From contig NZ_JBNDJK010000001.1 of assembly GCF_050434925.1 (NCBI RefSeq), positions 3,038,001-3,102,000 of the forward strand: a stretch of DNA of 64,000 bases, written 5' to 3'. The position numbers and the translations under genes were made by a program. The first letter of the stretch is position 1, and the number at the start of each line of letters is the position of its first letter. This stretch comes from Inquilinus ginsengisoli_B. Lineage in GTDB: Bacteria > Pseudomonadota > Alphaproteobacteria > DSM-16000 > Inquilinaceae. The notes under the pieces were generated by a model, which made no database searches, had not been told where the DNA came from, and was given only the letters and a program-made list of their open reading frames with translations. Below, one piece after another: positions 25,852-33,897 of this stretch.

Positions 25852-26736
25852 ATGACGCGGATCTGCCACCCCCTTTTGCTGCGTTTTGCAGCCGCCGTCG
25901 CACTGATCCCGGCGGCGATGCCGGCTGCTCATGCCTGGTCCGACCGGGACTACGGCGCCGCGCCAACGCCGCTGCCGCCGATCCCGGGCTTCCTCGCCGA
26001 AGCCGGCGTCACCTTCGACATTCCCAGCGATCCCGGCACCGCCCGCTGGCGCCGGCCGAACAGGGCGTGGACCCCGACGCCGGCGGACGCCTATGCCGCG
26101 GTTGATCCAGACTTGGGGTCGGTCACCGGCCAGCGCGATGTAAAAGGCGCCGGCTCGGTCGGCGCGACGCTGCAGTCCAAGACCCCCGGCTTCGTCGCCA
26201 CGACCGGCGTCACCTTCGACATCCCGGCCGACCCCTATCCCGGCTTCGCCCAGCGCTGGGACCGGACCGAGATGGCGCAACGCACCGCCACCGGCAAGGC
26301 GCAGGCCAGCCTCGGCCTGACCGAGCTGCCCTGGTTCGTGCCGTTCTGGCAGTCGGCCCGGGTCGAGGCCAGCTTCGATCCGCAGGCCGGCGAAGGCACC
26401 GGGCAGCTGGCGGCGGTGCTGTCGCGGGCCTGGTCGGTCCTCGGGCTGTCGGGATCGTCAGAAGACCGCTATGCGGTGACCCGCGGCGGGCTGCTCGGCC
26501 CCGAGGCGCCAGTGACCAGCTGGGAGATCGACCGCAACACCCGGCTGGAGCTGCCCTGGCACACCACCGCCTTGCTACTCGGCGGCCAGGTCACCAGCGC
26601 CGACCGGCGCCTGACCGGCAGCGTGGGCGCCGAGCAGACGCTGTTCGGCCCGCTCAAGGCCAGCGCCTCGCTGGTCGACATCGGCAGCGACCAGCCGGGC
26701 GTCAAGTTCACCGCCGGATTCTCCTTCAACTGGTGA
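25852..26736 (+). CDS. Secreted protein of unknown family with two AGVTFDIP-type repeats
   Basis: I do not recognise this 294-residue protein. It has a Sec signal peptide (LLLRFAAAVALIPAAMPAAHA, cleaved before WSDRDYG). Mature residues include PPIPGFLAEAGVTFDIPSDPG and, about 65 residues later, KTPGFVATTGVTFDIPADPYPGF, an internal duplication. The C-terminal half alternates polar and hydrophobic residues and the protein ends FSFNW, with an aromatic last residue like outer-membrane beta-barrels, so envelope or outer-membrane location is inferred. It stands alone between the dehydrogenase gene and murQ. The 110 bases before it contain only a modest AT-rich patch. Confidence 0.7.
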   Translation: MTRICHPLLLRFAAAVALIPAAMPAAHAWSDRDYGAAPTPLPPIPGFLAEAGVTFDIPSDPGTARWRRPNRAWTPTPADAYAAVDPDLGSVTGQRDVKGAGSVGATLQSKTPGFVATTGVTFDIPADPYPGFAQRWDRTEMAQRTATGKAQASLGLTELPWFVPFWQSARVEASFDPQAGEGTGQLAAVLSRAWSVLGLSGSSEDRYAVTRGGLLGPEAPVTSWEIDRNTRLELPWHTTALLLGGQVTSADRRLTGSVGAEQTLFGPLKASASLVDIGSDQPGVKFTAGFSFNW

Positions 26737-26797
26737 TCTGCGGCCGTTCCAACCGGCCGGACAGGATCATCTTGCGCTCCGCCGGCAAAGCTGAGAC

Positions 26798-26813
26798 AGT
26801 GGTCTAGACCACT
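26798..26813. promoter_or_regulatory. Perfect 16-bp palindrome resembling a DasR/NagR (GntR-HutC family) operator
   Basis: AGTGGTCTAGACCACT is a perfect palindrome 24 bases before the murQ start. It matches the core TGGTCTAGACCA of sites bound by amino-sugar regulators of the GntR/HutC family (DasR 'dre' sites, NagR/NagQ sites). No such regulator gene is in the window. Its position over the promoter or leader of murQ and the sugar transporter implies repression relieved by an amino-sugar phosphate. Confidence 0.7.
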
Positions 26814-26837
26814 CAGCCAAACCAGCGATCGAGACGC

Positions 26838-27726
26838 ATGGGAACCGAGACCGCATCACGCCGCTTCAGGGGCATCGACGCCTGGGATGATGCGGAGATC
26901 CTCGACGCGCTGCTCGAATCCCAGCTCGCCGCCGTCGCCTCGGTGCGGCCGGCCCTGCCGGCCCTGGTCGCCGCCGCCGCCGATGCGGCGCCCCGGCTGC
27001 GCCCGCGGCGGCCGCCTGGTCTATGCCGGCGCCGGTACCTCCGGCCGGGTCGCGGCCCAGGACGGGTCGGAGCTGTTCCCGACCTTCGGCCATCCGCAGG
27101 ACCGGCTGGCCTATCTGATCGCCGGCGGCGCCACGGCGCTGAGCCGGCCGGTGGAGAATGCCGAGGACGATGCCGATGCCGGCCGGTCCGAGGCCGCGGC
27201 GCTGCGCCTCGGCCGCGACGACGTGGTCATCGGCATCGCCGCCAGCGGCGGCACCCCCTACACCCGCGCCGTGCTGCAGGAAGCGGCCCGCGCCGGCGCC
27301 CTGACCGTCGCCGTCGCCTCCAACCCCGGCGCGCCGATCTTCGGCGATGCCGCCCATGCCGTGCTGCTGGCGACGGGGGAGGAGCCGATCGCCGGCTCCA
27401 CCCGGCTCAAGGCCGGCACGGCGCAGAAGGTGGCGCTCAACCTGTTCTCGACCCTGGTGATGACCCGGCTCGGCCATGTCTATGACGGGCTGATGGTCGA
27501 CATGCAGCCGACCAACGCCAAGCTGAACGACCGCTCGGTGCGCATGCTGCGCGCCATCGTGCCGGTCGACGAGGCGGCGGCGCGGGCGGCGCTGGACGCG
27601 GCGGGGCAGAACGTCAAGCTGGCCGCCCTGGTGGCGCTGGGCGACAGCGCCGAGGACGGGCGCCGCCGCCTGGATGCGGTCGACGGCGATCTCCGTCGCG
27701 CCCTGGCGGCGAAGCAAGGATCTTGA
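26838..27726 (+). pseudogene. murQ: N-acetylmuramic acid 6-phosphate etherase, frameshifted
   Basis: MurQ splits MurNAc-6-phosphate into GlcNAc-6-phosphate and D-lactate. Residues 1-54 (MGTETASRRFRGIDAWDDAEILDALLESQ...) are in one frame. From GGRLVYAGAGTSGRVAAQDGSEL onward the family sequence continues in the next frame to the TGA at 27724-27726, including IGIAASGGTPYTRAVLQEA, GSTRLKAGTAQKVALN and NAKLNDRSVRML. Removing one C from the CCC at 27002-27004 restores a single reading frame of about 295 residues, the normal length. This is either a true one-base lesion or a sequencing error in a GC-rich run. The downstream part is otherwise intact and unmutated. Confidence 0.85.
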
Positions 27727-27792
27727 CGAGACAGCGGGCGGGGTGCCGCCCGCGAGCAACGGCGAAACGCCGAACAGAGGAGGCCATTGCAC

Positions 27793-29055
27793 ATGTCCCA
27801 TTCATTCCTGCGCGGCGCGTTCCTGGCCGGGGCGGCGCTCGTCGCCCTCGCCGGCCAGGCCCTGGCGGCGGACGCGACCCTGACCATCGAGAGCTGGCGC
27901 AACGACGACCTGAAGATCTGGCAGGACACCATCATTCCGGCCTTCGAGAAGAGCCACCCCGGGATCAAGGTGGTGTTCTCGCCGTCGACCCCGACCGAGT
28001 ACAACGCGGCCCTGAACGCCAAGCTCGAGGGCGGCACCGCAGGCGACCTGATCACCTGCCGGCCGTTCGACGCCTCGCTGGCCCTGTTCCAGAAGGGCTA
28101 TCTGTCACCGGTCACCGACCTGAAGGGCATGGACACCTTCTCCGACGTGGCCAAGAGCGCCTGGATCACCGATGACGGCAAGACGCTGTTCTGCGTGCCG
28201 ATGGCGTCGGTCATCCATGGCTTCCTCTACAACAAGTCGATCTTCGAGGCTGAGGGGCTGACCCCGCCGAAGACCGAGGCCGAGTTCTTCGCCCTGCTCG
28301 ACAAGATCAAGGCCAAGGGCGAGGTCGCGCCGCTGGACATCGGCACCGCCGACCAGTGGGAAGCGGCGACGATGGGCTACCAGAACATCGGTCCGAACCT
28401 GTGGAAGGGCGAGGAGGGCCGCAAGGCGCTGATCGCCGGCACCCAGAAGTTCACCGACAAGCCCTATGTCGAGGCGTTCGAGGAGCTGGCGAAGTGGCGG
28501 CCGTACCTGCCGGACGGCTACCAGGCCCAGACCTATCCGGACAGCCAGAACCTGTTCACCCTGGGCCGCGCCGCGATCTACCCGGCCGGGTCCTGGGACA
28601 TCGCCGCCTTCAACGCCCAGGCCGATTTCAAGATGGGCGCCTTCCCGCCGCCGGTCGAGAAGGCGGGCGACAAGTGCTACATCAGCGATCACACCGACAT
28701 CGCGCTGGGCATGAACGCCAAGACCAAGAATCCGGAGGCCGCCAAGGCGTTCCTGGAGTGGCTGGCGTCGGCCGAGTTCGCCGATGTCTATTCCAACGCC
28801 CTGCCGGGCTTCTTCTCGCTGTCGAACCACCCGGTCGAGATCAAGGACCCGGTGGCGGCGGAGTTCGTCAGCTGGCGCAAGATCTGCGAGCCGTCGATCC
28901 GCAACTCGTACCAGATCCTGTCGCGCGGCACGCCGAACCTGGAGAACGAGCTGTGGAACGTCTCGGCCCAGGTGCTGAACGGCACGCTGACGCCGCAGCA
29001 GGCGGCCGAGCAGATCCAGAAGGGCCTCGACTCCTGGTACAAGCCGGCCAAGTAG
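27793..29055 (+). CDS. Sugar ABC transporter substrate-binding protein
   Basis: A 420-residue periplasmic binding protein of SBP family 1 (MalE/UgpB fold). The signal peptide (FLRGAFLAGAALVALAGQALA) is cleaved before ADATLTIESWRNDDLK. TIIPAFEKSHPGIKVVF and the GSWDIAAFN motif are typical. AGGAGG ends 9 bases before ATG 27793; a TTG at 27787 is less likely. Its place 66 bases after murQ and the upstream DasR-like site suggest an amino-sugar ligand (MurNAc, GlcNAc or chitobiose), which is inference. Confidence 0.85.
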   Translation: MSHSFLRGAFLAGAALVALAGQALAADATLTIESWRNDDLKIWQDTIIPAFEKSHPGIKVVFSPSTPTEYNAALNAKLEGGTAGDLITCRPFDASLALFQKGYLSPVTDLKGMDTFSDVAKSAWITDDGKTLFCVPMASVIHGFLYNKSIFEAEGLTPPKTEAEFFALLDKIKAKGEVAPLDIGTADQWEAATMGYQNIGPNLWKGEEGRKALIAGTQKFTDKPYVEAFEELAKWRPYLPDGYQAQTYPDSQNLFTLGRAAIYPAGSWDIAAFNAQADFKMGAFPPPVEKAGDKCYISDHTDIALGMNAKTKNPEAAKAFLEWLASAEFADVYSNALPGFFSLSNHPVEIKDPVAAEFVSWRKICEPSIRNSYQILSRGTPNLENELWNVSAQVLNGTLTPQQAAEQIQKGLDSWYKPAK

Positions 29056-29067
29056 GCTGACCGGCGC

Positions 29068-29101
29068 GGCCCGCGGTCCGATTTCATTCGGGCCGCGGGC
29101 C
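29068..29101 (+). terminator. Intercistronic hairpin after the binding-protein gene
   Basis: GGCCCGCGG pairs with CCGCGGGCC around a 16-base loop. There is no T-run, so it more likely stabilises the 3' end of the binding-protein message or attenuates transcription into the permeases than ends transcription outright. Confidence 0.6.
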
Positions 29102-29164
29102 GGCGCCCGTCATGCTTCCGTCCCGCCGGCCCACCGCCCCGCCAGTCACCGCACAGATCGCCCC

Positions 29165-30127
29165 ATGGCCAGCACCCAGACCGCCGTCCTTCCCCGCTCG
29201 CAGATCGCGGGCCGCCGGGGCCGCTTTCCCTGGCACATCGTCGTCTTCCTGGCGCCGGCGACGCTGATCTATACCGTGTTCATGGTCTACCCGCTGCTGG
29301 ACAGCATGCGGCTCAGCCTGTTCACGCAGGACGAGACCGGGGCCGCGCATTTCGCCGGGCTGGCCAATTACGCGGCGCTGTTCTTCGATCCGCAATGGGC
29401 TGACCGGTTCTGGAACGCGCTCGGCAACAACGTGCTGTTCTTCGCCGTGCATATGCTGGTGCAGAACCCGATCGCGATCGGCCTGGCGGCGCTGCTGGCC
29501 CTGCCCAAGCTGCGCTTCACCAACACCTACCGCACCCTGATGTTCACGCCGACGCTGCTGTCGGTGGTGATCATCGGCTTCATCTGGAAGCTGATCCTGT
29601 CGCCGACCTGGGGCGTGGCCAAGTCGATGCTGGGCACGGTCGGCCTCGGCTCGCTGTTCGCGCCCTGGCTGGGGCAGGAGCACAGCGCGCTGCTCACCCT
29701 GGCGCTGGTCTCCGTGTGGCAATGGGTCGGCATGCCGCTGCTGCTGACCTATGCGGCGCTGCTCAACATCCCGGAGAGCCTGACCGAGGCGGCGCGGGTG
29801 GACGGCGCCAGCCAGATGAAAATCTTCTGGCGCATCAAGCTGCCGCTGATCTGGCCGACCATCGGCATGGTCTCGATCCTGACCTTCGTCGGCAATTTCA
29901 ACGCCTTCGACCTGATCTATGTCGCCCAGGGGGCGCTGGCCGGGCCGAACTTCTCGACCGACATCCTGGGCACCTTCTTCTACCGCACCTTCTTCGGCTT
30001 CCAGCTGCAACTGGGCGATCCGACCATGGGCGCGGCGGTGGCGACGGTGATGTTCGGGATCATCCTGGCCGGCGTGATGACCTATTTCTACGTGGTCCAG
30101 CGCCGGCTGCAGCGCTACGAGCTCTGA
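29165..30127 (+). CDS. Sugar ABC transporter permease (UgpA/MalF-like)
   Basis: A 320-residue inner-membrane permease with six segments. Signatures are the N-terminal FLAPATLIYTVFMVYPLLDSMRLSLF and the EAA loop NIPESLTEAARVDGASQMKIFWRIKLPLIWPT. It follows the binding-protein gene by 109 bases containing a hairpin and precedes the second permease by three bases. No ATPase gene is in this operon. Confidence 0.9.
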   Translation: MASTQTAVLPRSQIAGRRGRFPWHIVVFLAPATLIYTVFMVYPLLDSMRLSLFTQDETGAAHFAGLANYAALFFDPQWADRFWNALGNNVLFFAVHMLVQNPIAIGLAALLALPKLRFTNTYRTLMFTPTLLSVVIIGFIWKLILSPTWGVAKSMLGTVGLGSLFAPWLGQEHSALLTLALVSVWQWVGMPLLLTYAALLNIPESLTEAARVDGASQMKIFWRIKLPLIWPTIGMVSILTFVGNFNAFDLIYVAQGALAGPNFSTDILGTFFYRTFFGFQLQLGDPTMGAAVATVMFGIILAGVMTYFYVVQRRLQRYEL

Positions 30128-30130
30128 CCG

Positions 30131-30973
30131 ATGGCCACCAACCGCTCCTCCCCCGTCTCGACCGGTGCCATCCACGCGGTGCTGCTGGTCTACACCGCGA
30201 TCGCGCTGTTCCCGATCGTCCTGGTGCTGTTCAATGCCTTCAAGTCGCGCAAGGCGATCTTCAGCGCGCCGCTGTCGCCGCCGACGCCGGACACCTTCAG
30301 CCTGATCGGCTTCGAGACGGTGCTGACCCGGTCCGATTTCGGCCTGTATTTCGGCAACAGCCTGACCGTGACGCTGGCGACCCTGTTCCTGGTGGTGTTC
30401 CTCGGCGCCATGGCGGCCTGGGCGCTGTCGGAATACAGCTTCCGCGGCAACGCCGTGCTGTCGGTCTACCTGGCCATCGGCATCATGATCCCGATCCGGC
30501 TTGGCACGGTGTCGATCCTGCAGCTGGTGGTGCAGCTGAACCTGATCAACACGCTGTGGGCGCTGATCCTGGTCTACACCGCCATGGGGCTGCCGCTGTC
30601 GATCTTCATCCTGTCGGAGTTCATGCGCCAGATCCCGAAGGAGCTGAAGGATTCCGCGCGCTGCGACGGGGTCGGCGAATACCGCATCTTCTTCCGCATC
30701 ATCCTGCCGCTGGTGCGGCCGGCGCTGGCCACGGTGGCGGTGTTCACCATGGTGCCGATCTGGAACGACCTGTGGTTCCCGCTGATCCTGGCGCCGGGCG
30801 ACGGCACCCGCACCATCACCCTCGGCGTGCAGCAATTCGTCGGCCAGTACGTCACCGACTGGAACGCGGTGCTGGCCTCGCTGACGCTCGCCATCATCCC
30901 GGTGCTGGTGCTCTACGCCTTCTTCTCGCGCCAGCTGATCGCCGGCCTGACCCAAGGGGCGGTGAAGGGGTAG
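30131..30973 (+). CDS. Sugar ABC transporter permease (UgpE/MalG-like)
   Basis: A 280-residue permease, the partner of the preceding one. The EAA loop is QIPKELKDSARCDGVGEYRIFFRIILPLVRPA, and WNDLWFPLILAPGDGTRTITLGV is the usual MalG-type segment before the last helix. It ends the operon without an ATP-binding subunit; a shared UgpC/MsmK-type ATPase, such as that encoded at 48973-50091, could energise it. Confidence 0.9.
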   Translation: MATNRSSPVSTGAIHAVLLVYTAIALFPIVLVLFNAFKSRKAIFSAPLSPPTPDTFSLIGFETVLTRSDFGLYFGNSLTVTLATLFLVVFLGAMAAWALSEYSFRGNAVLSVYLAIGIMIPIRLGTVSILQLVVQLNLINTLWALILVYTAMGLPLSIFILSEFMRQIPKELKDSARCDGVGEYRIFFRIILPLVRPALATVAVFTMVPIWNDLWFPLILAPGDGTRTITLGVQQFVGQYVTDWNAVLASLTLAIIPVLVLYAFFSRQLIAGLTQGAVKG

Positions 30974-30977
30974 GGAC

Positions 30978-31016
30978 GGGCCCTCCGCGCCCGGCGCGGG
31001 CGGGCTCCCGAATTTT
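30978..31016 (+). terminator. Probable terminator of the amino-sugar operon
   Basis: GCCC(TC)CGCG...CGCG(GGC)GGGC forms a GC-rich stem-loop just after the permease stop and is followed by AATTTT. Moderate support: the stem has internal mismatches. Confidence 0.5.
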
Positions 31017-31094
31017 CGCAACGCTCACGGCTTGTCGCTGGGCCTCGGCCGGGTCTACCGTCGCCCCCTTCCAACTTTCCCGGGATCCGGACCC

Positions 31095-32297
31095 ATGGCC
31101 TTCCTCGCCGCCTCGCTCGCCCGCGTCAAGCCGTCGCCGACCATCGCCGTCACCACCAAGGCGGCCGAGCTGAAGGCCGCCGGCCGCGACGTCATCGGCC
31201 TCGGCGCCGGCGAGCCGGATTTCGACACGCCGGACAACATCAAGCAGGCGGCGATCGCCGCGATCCAGGCCGGCAAGACCAAATACACCGCGGTCGACGG
31301 CACGCCGGAGCTGAAGAAGGCCATCGCCGCCAAGTTCCTGCGCGAGAACGGCCTCAAATACGAGACCAGCCAGGTCACCGTCGGCACCGGCGGCAAGCAG
31401 GTGCTGTTCAATGCGCTGCTGGCCACGCTGGACCCGGGCGACGAGGTGGTGATCCCGGCGCCCTACTGGGTCAGCTATCCCGACATGGTGCTGCTGTGCG
31501 GCGGCACGCCGGTGCCGGTGGTGTGCCCGGCGGAGCAGGGCTTCAAGCTGCAGCCGGCCGCCCTCGAGGCCGCGATCACGCCGAAGACCAAGTGGCTGAT
31601 CCTGAACTCGCCCTCGAACCCGACCGGCGCCGCCTACAGCTTCGCGGAGATGAAGGCGCTGACCGACGTGCTGCTGCGCCACCCGCATGTCCATGTCCTG
31701 ACCGACGACATGTATGAGCACCTGGTCTATGACGACTTCAAATTCGTCACCCCGGCCCAGGTCGAGCCGAAGCTGTACGACCGCACCCTGACGCTGAACG
31801 GCGTGTCCAAGGCCTATTGCATGACCGGCTGGCGCATCGGCTACGCCGCCGGCCGGCCGGACCTGATCAAGGCCATCGCCAAGGTGCAGAGCCAGTCGAC
31901 CTCCAACCCGTCCTCTATCAGCCAGGCCGCGGCGGTCGAGGCGCTGAACGGCCCGCAGGACTTCATCCCGCGCAACAACGTGGTGTTCCAGCAGCGCCGC
32001 GACCTGATCGTGTCGATGCTGAACCAGTCGGCCGGGCTGACCTGCCCGCGGCCGGAGGGCGCCTTCTACGTCTTCCCGTCCTGCGCCGGGACCCTCGGCA
32101 AGAAGACCCCGGACGGCAAGGTGATCGAGACCGACGAGGATTTCGTCACCTATCTCCTGGAATCCGAGGGCGTGGCGGTGGTGCAGGGCTCGGCCTTCGG
32201 CCTGGCGCCGTTCTTCCGCATCTCCTACGCCACGGCCACCGAGGCGCTGCAGGACGCCGGCGAGCGCATCCAGCGCGCCTGCGCTGCGCTGCGCTGA
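31095..32297 (+). CDS. aspC: Aspartate aminotransferase (class I, subgroup Ib type)
   Basis: A 400-residue PLP enzyme interconverting aspartate and 2-oxoglutarate with oxaloacetate and glutamate. The PLP-binding lysine is Lys239 in LNGVSKAYCMTGWRIGYAAG. Other family blocks are VIGLGAGEPDFDTP, LNSPSNPTGAAYS and the C-terminal RISYATA with the carboxylate-binding Arg. The length and the GEPDFDTP start match the alphaproteobacterial AatA group, which often also accepts prephenate. It is monocistronic. Confidence 0.9.
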   Translation: MAFLAASLARVKPSPTIAVTTKAAELKAAGRDVIGLGAGEPDFDTPDNIKQAAIAAIQAGKTKYTAVDGTPELKKAIAAKFLRENGLKYETSQVTVGTGGKQVLFNALLATLDPGDEVVIPAPYWVSYPDMVLLCGGTPVPVVCPAEQGFKLQPAALEAAITPKTKWLILNSPSNPTGAAYSFAEMKALTDVLLRHPHVHVLTDDMYEHLVYDDFKFVTPAQVEPKLYDRTLTLNGVSKAYCMTGWRIGYAAGRPDLIKAIAKVQSQSTSNPSSISQAAAVEALNGPQDFIPRNNVVFQQRRDLIVSMLNQSAGLTCPRPEGAFYVFPSCAGTLGKKTPDGKVIETDEDFVTYLLESEGVAVVQGSAFGLAPFFRISYATATEALQDAGERIQRACAALR

Positions 32298-32311
32298 GGC
32301 GACTCTTCCCG

Positions 32312-32335
32312 GGACCGGCGCCGGGATGCGTCCCG
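32312..32335 (+). terminator. Hairpin after the aminotransferase gene
   Basis: GGCGCCGGGA pairs perfectly with TCCCGGCGCC around a TGCG loop, 14 bases after the stop codon. No T-run follows. Confidence 0.55.
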
Positions 32336-32444
32336 GCGCCGCTGGCTCCTGCCGCGACGTCGCGGTAACGTTGGCCTGCCTGGCTGCGAACTACAGGTGA
32401 GACCGCATCGCGGTCGAATGGTTCGGGTCAAGAAGGACAGGCCG

Positions 32445-33416
32445 ATGCTGATCAAGCGCAATCCGGGGTGGCGGATCCCCGAAAACCAGGCGACGCCGGA
32501 ATCCGTGTATTTCGACCGCCGGCGCCTGTTGCAGGCGATGGGCCTCGGCGCCGGACTGCTGGCCACCGCCGGCGCGGCGCTGAGCCTGCGCCCGGCCCGC
32601 GCCGCCGATCCGGACCCGACCGCCGGGCTTTACCCCGCCAAGCGCGACGACCGCTACGCGCTCGACCGGCCGCTGACGCCCGAAAAGGACGTGACCACCT
32701 ACAACAACTTCTACGAATACGGCTCCGACAAGGACATCTGGGAGGCGGCGCAGGAGCTGAAGATCCGCCCCTGGACCGTCAAGTTCGAGGGCATGGTCGA
32801 GCAGGAGCGGGAGGTCGACATCGACACCCTGATCCGCGCCATGCCGCTGGAGGAGCGGCTGTACCGCCACCGCTGCGTCGAGGCCTGGTCGATGGCGGTG
32901 CCCTGGACCGGTTTCCCGCTGAAGGCGCTGGTCGACTACGCCAAGCCGCTGGCCTCGGCCAAATATGTCCGCATGCAAACGTTCCAGAACGACGAGGCTC
33001 CGGGCTTCGGCCAGGTTTTCTACCCCTGGCCCTATGTCGAGGGCCTGACCATGGCCGAGGCGACCAACGAGCTCGCCTTCATGGTCACGGGCCTGTACGG
33101 CAAACCGGTGCCGCGCCAGAACGGCGCCCCGCTGCGGCTGGTGACGCCGTGGAAATACGGCTTCAAGTCGATCAAGAGCATCATCAGCATCGGCTTCACC
33201 GACGAGCGCCCGGTCAGCTTCTGGGAGCAGTTGCAGAGCAGCGAGTACGGCTTCTGGGCCAATGTGAATCCGGAGGTGCCGCATCCGCGCTGGAGCCAGG
33301 CGATGGAGCGGGTGCTGGGCACCGGCGAGCGGGTGCCGACCCTGCTGTACAACGGCTACGGCGAATACGTCGCCGACCTCTACAAGGGGCTGGAGAGCGA
33401 GCGCCTGTTCGTCTGA
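32445..33416 (+). CDS. msrP: Protein-methionine-sulfoxide reductase catalytic subunit MsrP
   Basis: A 323-residue periplasmic molybdoenzyme that repairs oxidised methionines in envelope proteins. The TAT signal is FDRRRLLQAMGLGAGLLATAGAA (Arg25-27). The mature enzyme shows the YedY signature YNNFYEYGSDKDIW and the molybdenum-ligating Cys144 in YRHRCVEAWSMAVPWTGFPL; the C-terminal GKPVPRQNGAPLRLVTPWKYGFKSIKSI block binds molybdopterin. It needs the haem membrane partner MsrQ, which is normally the next gene but here lies at 45920-46774, on the other strand. Confidence 0.95.
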   Translation: MLIKRNPGWRIPENQATPESVYFDRRRLLQAMGLGAGLLATAGAALSLRPARAADPDPTAGLYPAKRDDRYALDRPLTPEKDVTTYNNFYEYGSDKDIWEAAQELKIRPWTVKFEGMVEQEREVDIDTLIRAMPLEERLYRHRCVEAWSMAVPWTGFPLKALVDYAKPLASAKYVRMQTFQNDEAPGFGQVFYPWPYVEGLTMAEATNELAFMVTGLYGKPVPRQNGAPLRLVTPWKYGFKSIKSIISIGFTDERPVSFWEQLQSSEYGFWANVNPEVPHPRWSQAMERVLGTGERVPTLLYNGYGEYVADLYKGLESERLFV

Positions 33417-33523
33417 CCGGCGCGGGCGGTTCGGCAGGGGGGACGGCGCCCCCTTTATGCGATGGGATCATGGCGCCGGCCGCAGCCGGACCATGGTCCT
33501 GTGGCCCGCCCCGGATTCTGCAC

Positions 33524-33640
33524 AAAAAAAGGGCCGGAAACGCGTTCCGGCCCGAGTCAAACAGGGAGGCTTCACGTCTGGGAGACGCAAGGAGCCGGCA
33601 GTGCCGGACCCTTGTTCTTGCTGCGCTGCAGCACGAACGC
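33524..33640 (-). ncRNA. Candidate trans-acting small RNA with anti-Shine-Dalgarno motifs
   Basis: On the minus strand a roughly 117-nt RNA can be read. The first stem is GTTC/GAAC closing TGCTGC/GCAGCA. The second is AAGG/CCTT closing CCGGC/GCCGG. The third is CGTCT-CCC-AGACG. A single-stranded linker with GCCTCCCTG follows. The last is a perfect terminator, GGGCCGGAA/TTCCGGCCC followed by seven T residues (33524-33530). The CTCCC and CCTCCC motifs could base-pair with ribosome binding sites, as in the alpha-r14/cuckoo-type sRNAs of alphaproteobacteria. Family membership is not established. Confidence 0.65.
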
Positions 33641-33644
33641 TCTT

Positions 33645-33673
33645 AAGATAGGCATTCTTTGAGCGAATGGTAA
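33645..33673 (-). promoter_or_regulatory. Putative promoter of the small RNA
   Basis: On the minus strand TTACCA (33668-33673) and TATCTT (33645-33650) are separated by exactly 17 bases, giving a start near 33638-33640 and an RNA that begins just before its first stem. This agreement between promoter, stem boundary and terminator is the main reason for believing it. Confidence 0.5.
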
Positions 33674-33897
33674 CCAGTTTCTACCAATGCTTTTATGCGC
33701 GCATTGCATAGCTCGCTGTGAGGCATGCAGACCCTAGGAAATCCGCCACTTTTCCGTGGGGTTTTGCTCAGATTTCAGGCGTTTGCCGTGTTTTTCTCAG
33801 GTTCAAGGCCTGGAAAAGCCGGCGAAAAGTCCTACAAGCGGCCCGCGCGCTCCCGGCGGTGCCATTTTCCGGCACGCCCGCAGAGACTCCGATGTTA

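Noticed and set aside
26887..27000. An alternative start for murQ at 26887 giving one uninterrupted frame
   Set aside because: It yields a Ser/Pro/Arg-rich N-terminus with no MurQ similarity, while the other frame carries the true MurQ N-terminus (DAWDDAEILDALLESQ). A frameshift explains both.
26990..27010. Programmed ribosomal frameshifting in murQ
   Set aside because: No slippery heptamer of the A- or T-rich type, no stimulatory pseudoknot obvious, and murQ is not known to use recoding. A lesion or sequencing error is simpler.
33551..33653. A 27-codon ORF on the minus strand within the sRNA region (MPILRAFVLQRSKNKG...)
   Set aside because: No ribosome binding site, no similarity, and the stems of the sRNA explain the sequence better. 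A dual-function RNA cannot be excluded.
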